A stretch of DNA of 64,000 nt from assembly GCA_030407085.1 (NCBI GenBank), contig CM059582.1:158650001-158714000 (forward strand). Direction: 5' to 3'. This DNA is from Trichopria drosophilae. Taxonomy: Eukaryota > Arthropoda > Insecta > Hymenoptera > Diapriidae. Numbering within the stretch: the stretch's first letter is position 1; every line of letters begins with the position of its first letter. This document shows, piece after piece, positions 60,841 to 64,000 of the stretch. The position numbers and the translations under genes were made by a program. Under the pieces are notes generated by a model. It made no database searches, was not told the DNA's origin, and was given only the letters and a program-made list of their open reading frames with translations.

Positions 60841-61804
60841 GGTGCTTGACATGTTTAAATAATGAAATTAACATTAGTTGCTACTGCAGGTCATAATCTC
60901 AACAAATGTAATTTATTTGATGTTTATCAGGTTATAATATAACCGGTGGTTATAAGGACATTTCTATTATTTTGTATATTTTTTAACGTCGATATTGTTC
61001 ATTCTAAACGTATATAATTCTTTATTTCAATCAATACAATGCACTACAATACGGCAGAAACAAATGCATGTGATCGTAATGCAAAGCATTGCTCTTATTT
61101 TCAATAATGGATCAGTACATTGCAACTGCATAGCGCTTTGATGTTTATTGTTTTTCGTAATTGATTTCGGAAGCAGCAAGAATAATGCAATTTCTGACAA
61201 ATATGAACAACGAATTGCATAACCTTTGTAGAATGTTGAATATTATTTCTATTTCATAATAAAAACAGTCTACATTTTCAGCAATTATTTGGAGGCCATT
61301 GTTTACTTTGTATTTATGCGAAATATTTTCAATATGAATGTTTAATATTCGTCGCTAGAAATTAATTTTTTATAGTGCTTTGAGGAGAGGAAATTCCTAT
61401 GCAATATAGGCATTGCGATATCGATTATTCAAGCTTGAACACAATTTACAGGCAAATCAAAGATTATTTTCATTTGATAAAGGCTGAAATATTTATCCTG
61501 ATTTTTCTAAATGATGATTAGAAGAGAAATTAATATTAAATTATAAATTATTAATTATTCTTTAATAATTAATTAGTGACGCTATACTGCATAAGTACTG
61601 AAAACATATTTAAATTTTTCAGTTATTTCATAAATCAGAATAGTAACATTGGTTTAAATAATTATGGAATAAACAATCCATATTCCTCTTTTAAATAGAG
61701 GGTCCGTAAAGTACGGAAACAGTCGAATATCTCGATAAATACACAATGAATATGTTTCAATCAGCAATGGTTTCCAAAGGGCTATTTTATGACACCTAAC
61801 ATAA
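60841..61804. other. AT-rich non-coding DNA
   Basis: Nothing recognised except a short palindrome CCGTAAAGTACGG near 61704, preceded by GGGT, which resembles a transposon end but has no partner in view. Confidence 0.4.
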
Positions 61805-61822
61805 CCCCCCCCCCCCCCCCCC
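61805..61822 (+). repeat. 18-base poly(C) run
   Basis: Eighteen consecutive C, followed by TGGGG. It is striking in DNA this poor in G+C. It could form an i-motif on this strand and a G-rich structure on the other. The length in an assembly may be unreliable. Confidence 0.85.
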
Positions 61823-64000
61823 TGGGGTGATAGAGAGGGTAAGTTAAACATTTTAAATGAGAACCCCATTATAAACAAATGTTAGTTTATTTAGAACATT
61901 GACAAAGATATACACTCTTGAAGTACGAAAATAAGAATTTCTGAATTTTCTGTGTTTATATGTAAGAACAAAATAACAGAAGGTTATATCCCAACTATGT
62001 GTACAAAATAAATGAATTTTTAATGAATTTGTCAACATATAGTTCATAATTTATAACCTTATGAAACTAAAGTTGGATATAAATTTTTATGTTGATTTTC
62101 GAAACTATGCCGTCAAACTTTTTTAACAGCTAATCAAATAAAGTAAGTAAATTCTATGCTTTATTTCACGAAGCTTCAAACGTATAAATACTCAATGCTT
62201 ACCGCAAAAGTGATTTTCTTCAGAATCCTTGAACGCTATCGGCTTTCGGAAGAGTTAATTACGATCTTCAATTTCTTTCATCCATGGATTGAGGGTTTTA
62301 TCTCTTGAACTTTGGCAAACGAATTCTATTTGTGAGAGTTGTTAGCCCAAAGTGCAAGCAAAAATAAATTAATTTGCTTGTAAGATCTGTTCCTCTTGAG
62401 AAAACGATTCATCATGCCCAACTAGCAGTAGAGAGCCTCTGATCAACTCAAGAGGCATTTCTGGCAATTATAACATCCACAGCTCTATCACTTTGTATTT
62501 TCTACCGAAAATAAACTGCCATGAACATTTATCAATAGTTTGACCGGGCATTCAAATCATACCAAAACCTTTATCGTAGAATTTGTGTTTGGTTATGTAA
62601 ATCTATGATAATAATCACGATCGGGTTTCAAAAATGTATATTTACCATAGAATTACCAATGTATGTTATGAAAATGAACTTCGGATACTATTTAAATAAT
62701 GATTTATAAAGTTACATACGAGTATACTGAGTATGAAAATTCATTGAAATCACTTCCATTAGTATTTTATTTATGTGTACTTGTATGAATTTACGCATTT
62801 GAGATAACGTTTTGGGAATGTTTGACATTTATATTGTTGACAATTCAAGATATTGAAAATGTTAATAACTTCAGCTCTTCAGCCTGCTGACTTGCGCGCT
62901 AATCAGTTTCCATGTTTAAAAATCTCATGTAATTTGCGTCGTATACGAAATTATTTACGAGAACTGCGTTCTACAATGAGATATTACCTTAATTCGTATT
63001 ATTAATGACAATCGCATAATGGAAGTTTGCAAAACAAGTTGGAAAATTGCGTAGCGAAAGTACAAGCCCTACGTATTTAAGTTGAGAAGGATCAGGTATT
63101 TCACGTTTCGAACGCGATCCCCGCAGAGTGGAGATGCTTTAGTTATCGTATTCAACTATTTTTTGGTATCTTGTCTGCTGTTATGAGGAAGCACGAACGT
63201 ACTCGAGTCCTGCATTATGCGACGGTAAAGTAGAGGAATGTTATATTGAGGTAATTACGCGATTGGAGACTGAAATAACTGAGTTTCCGTTGGAAATAGC
63301 TCGCGATGAATTACACGATGACTTTTTATTCTTTTATATAAAACGCATGTCATCATGTATATAATTTCAAGGGTGACTGTGATCTCGAAAACTGATAAAA
63401 CGAAGAGCTCAAGGATTCTTTTTTTTTTGTAAAAGCATCATACATAGCTATTTTCTATACTTAGATACATTCTTATTGCAAACTTTTAATGGTGTGGTTT
63501 TATGTTTAAGCTATAATAATAAAATAATATTTGTTTCTGCACGTGTCTTAATATAGGCAATAATACATACTACAAGCAGTAATATTATTGGCAAAATACC
63601 GGATTCCCTTAGGGCCAAAAGTATATCGAACGATTATATTGAATGTATGGAATTGCACACAATTTGTGAAGGAATATGTAAAATTACGAGCAAATAAAAA
63701 TAGTTCAGTTCTGTAGTAATTGTCTACCTTGAAAGTATATACATTGTCATGCATAAGTGGCTACATCCGTAAGAAATCTAATAAGAGATTTCAAAAAGAG
63801 TATAATTGTAAAACTCATCACACATTTAATATTATATCTGTTGAAAAGTGTTCGAGATACCGCATTTTTATGTAATTTGCTTACATTTAAGTTTAGTTGT
63901 ATGAAATATTATATTACTCAACACAATTTGAAACATTTGTGAATAAAATTAAACGTTTACGCAGCTACGAGGTATCATTGGAAAAAGTATTTTCAAAATA
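61823..64000. other. AT-rich non-coding DNA, nothing recognised
   Basis: Open frames of 60-75 codons lack motifs. G+C rises modestly near 63060-63260 without a definable feature. Confidence 0.45.

Noticed and set aside
61654..61878. 74-codon minus-strand frame crossing the poly(C) run
   Set aside because: The glycine run in it is only the translated homopolymer and no domain is visible.

Overview
This window looks like an AT-rich animal nuclear genome, most plausibly an insect. The taxonomic guess rests on general character: long AT-rich non-coding DNA, isolated CpG-rich islands, arthropod-type promoter words, and many fold-back, piggyBac-like and pogo-like non-autonomous DNA transposons. 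I could not run a database comparison. There is no sign of bacterial gene organisation, no operons and no CRISPR array. Almost all short open frames read as chance frames in AT-rich DNA or frames inside repeats.

Layout. Positions 1-14500 are gene-poor and hold transposon relics: a pogo-like repeat (2191-2405), a small CAGTA-ended fold-back (2672-2944), a TA-flanked MITE (8509-8720), a fold-back with a perfect 8-bp target duplication (11181-11774), and a nested inverted-repeat complex enclosing a tRNA-like segment (12822-14401). Positions 14520-15934 form the only strong gene signal: a CpG-rich island with promoter-like words and a short first coding exon on the + strand. The exon encodes a very hydrophobic, signal-peptide-like N-terminus and ends at a consensus GTGAGT donor. 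No clear next exon follows nearby, so 15935 onward is best read as a very long first intron. Two weak splice-bounded open segments (45881-46014 and 54381-54521) happen to fit its reading phase, but neither resembles a protein I recognise.

Positions 16000-34000 are mostly featureless AT-rich DNA with a few GC-richer, possibly regulatory islands, two MITEs, one MITE-like inverted repeat and a tRNA-like relic. Positions 34000-48000 are the densest accessory zone. They hold a 1.1-kb TTAA-flanked piggyBac-like fold-back, a second such repeat split by a GGGTG-ended fold-back, another MITE copy, a second pogo-like copy, a tandem duplication in which one copy carries a TA-flanked MITE and the other preserves the empty site, a degenerate non-LTR retrotransposon interrupted by a TTAA-flanked MITE, and a 1-kb near-palindrome. 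Positions 48000-64000 hold a micro-repeat fold-back, a CACTA-ended fold-back, two GC-rich islands, a tRNA-like relic with an associated dispersed repeat, and an 18-base C run.

The genes do not form a pathway. The most notable biology is structural: two fold-back elements (11181-11774 and 36716-37449) share a terminal sequence, carry extra tandem copies of their 3' terminus, and sit on similar AT-rich 8-bp targets. Several insertions can be ordered in time from nesting or from empty sites.
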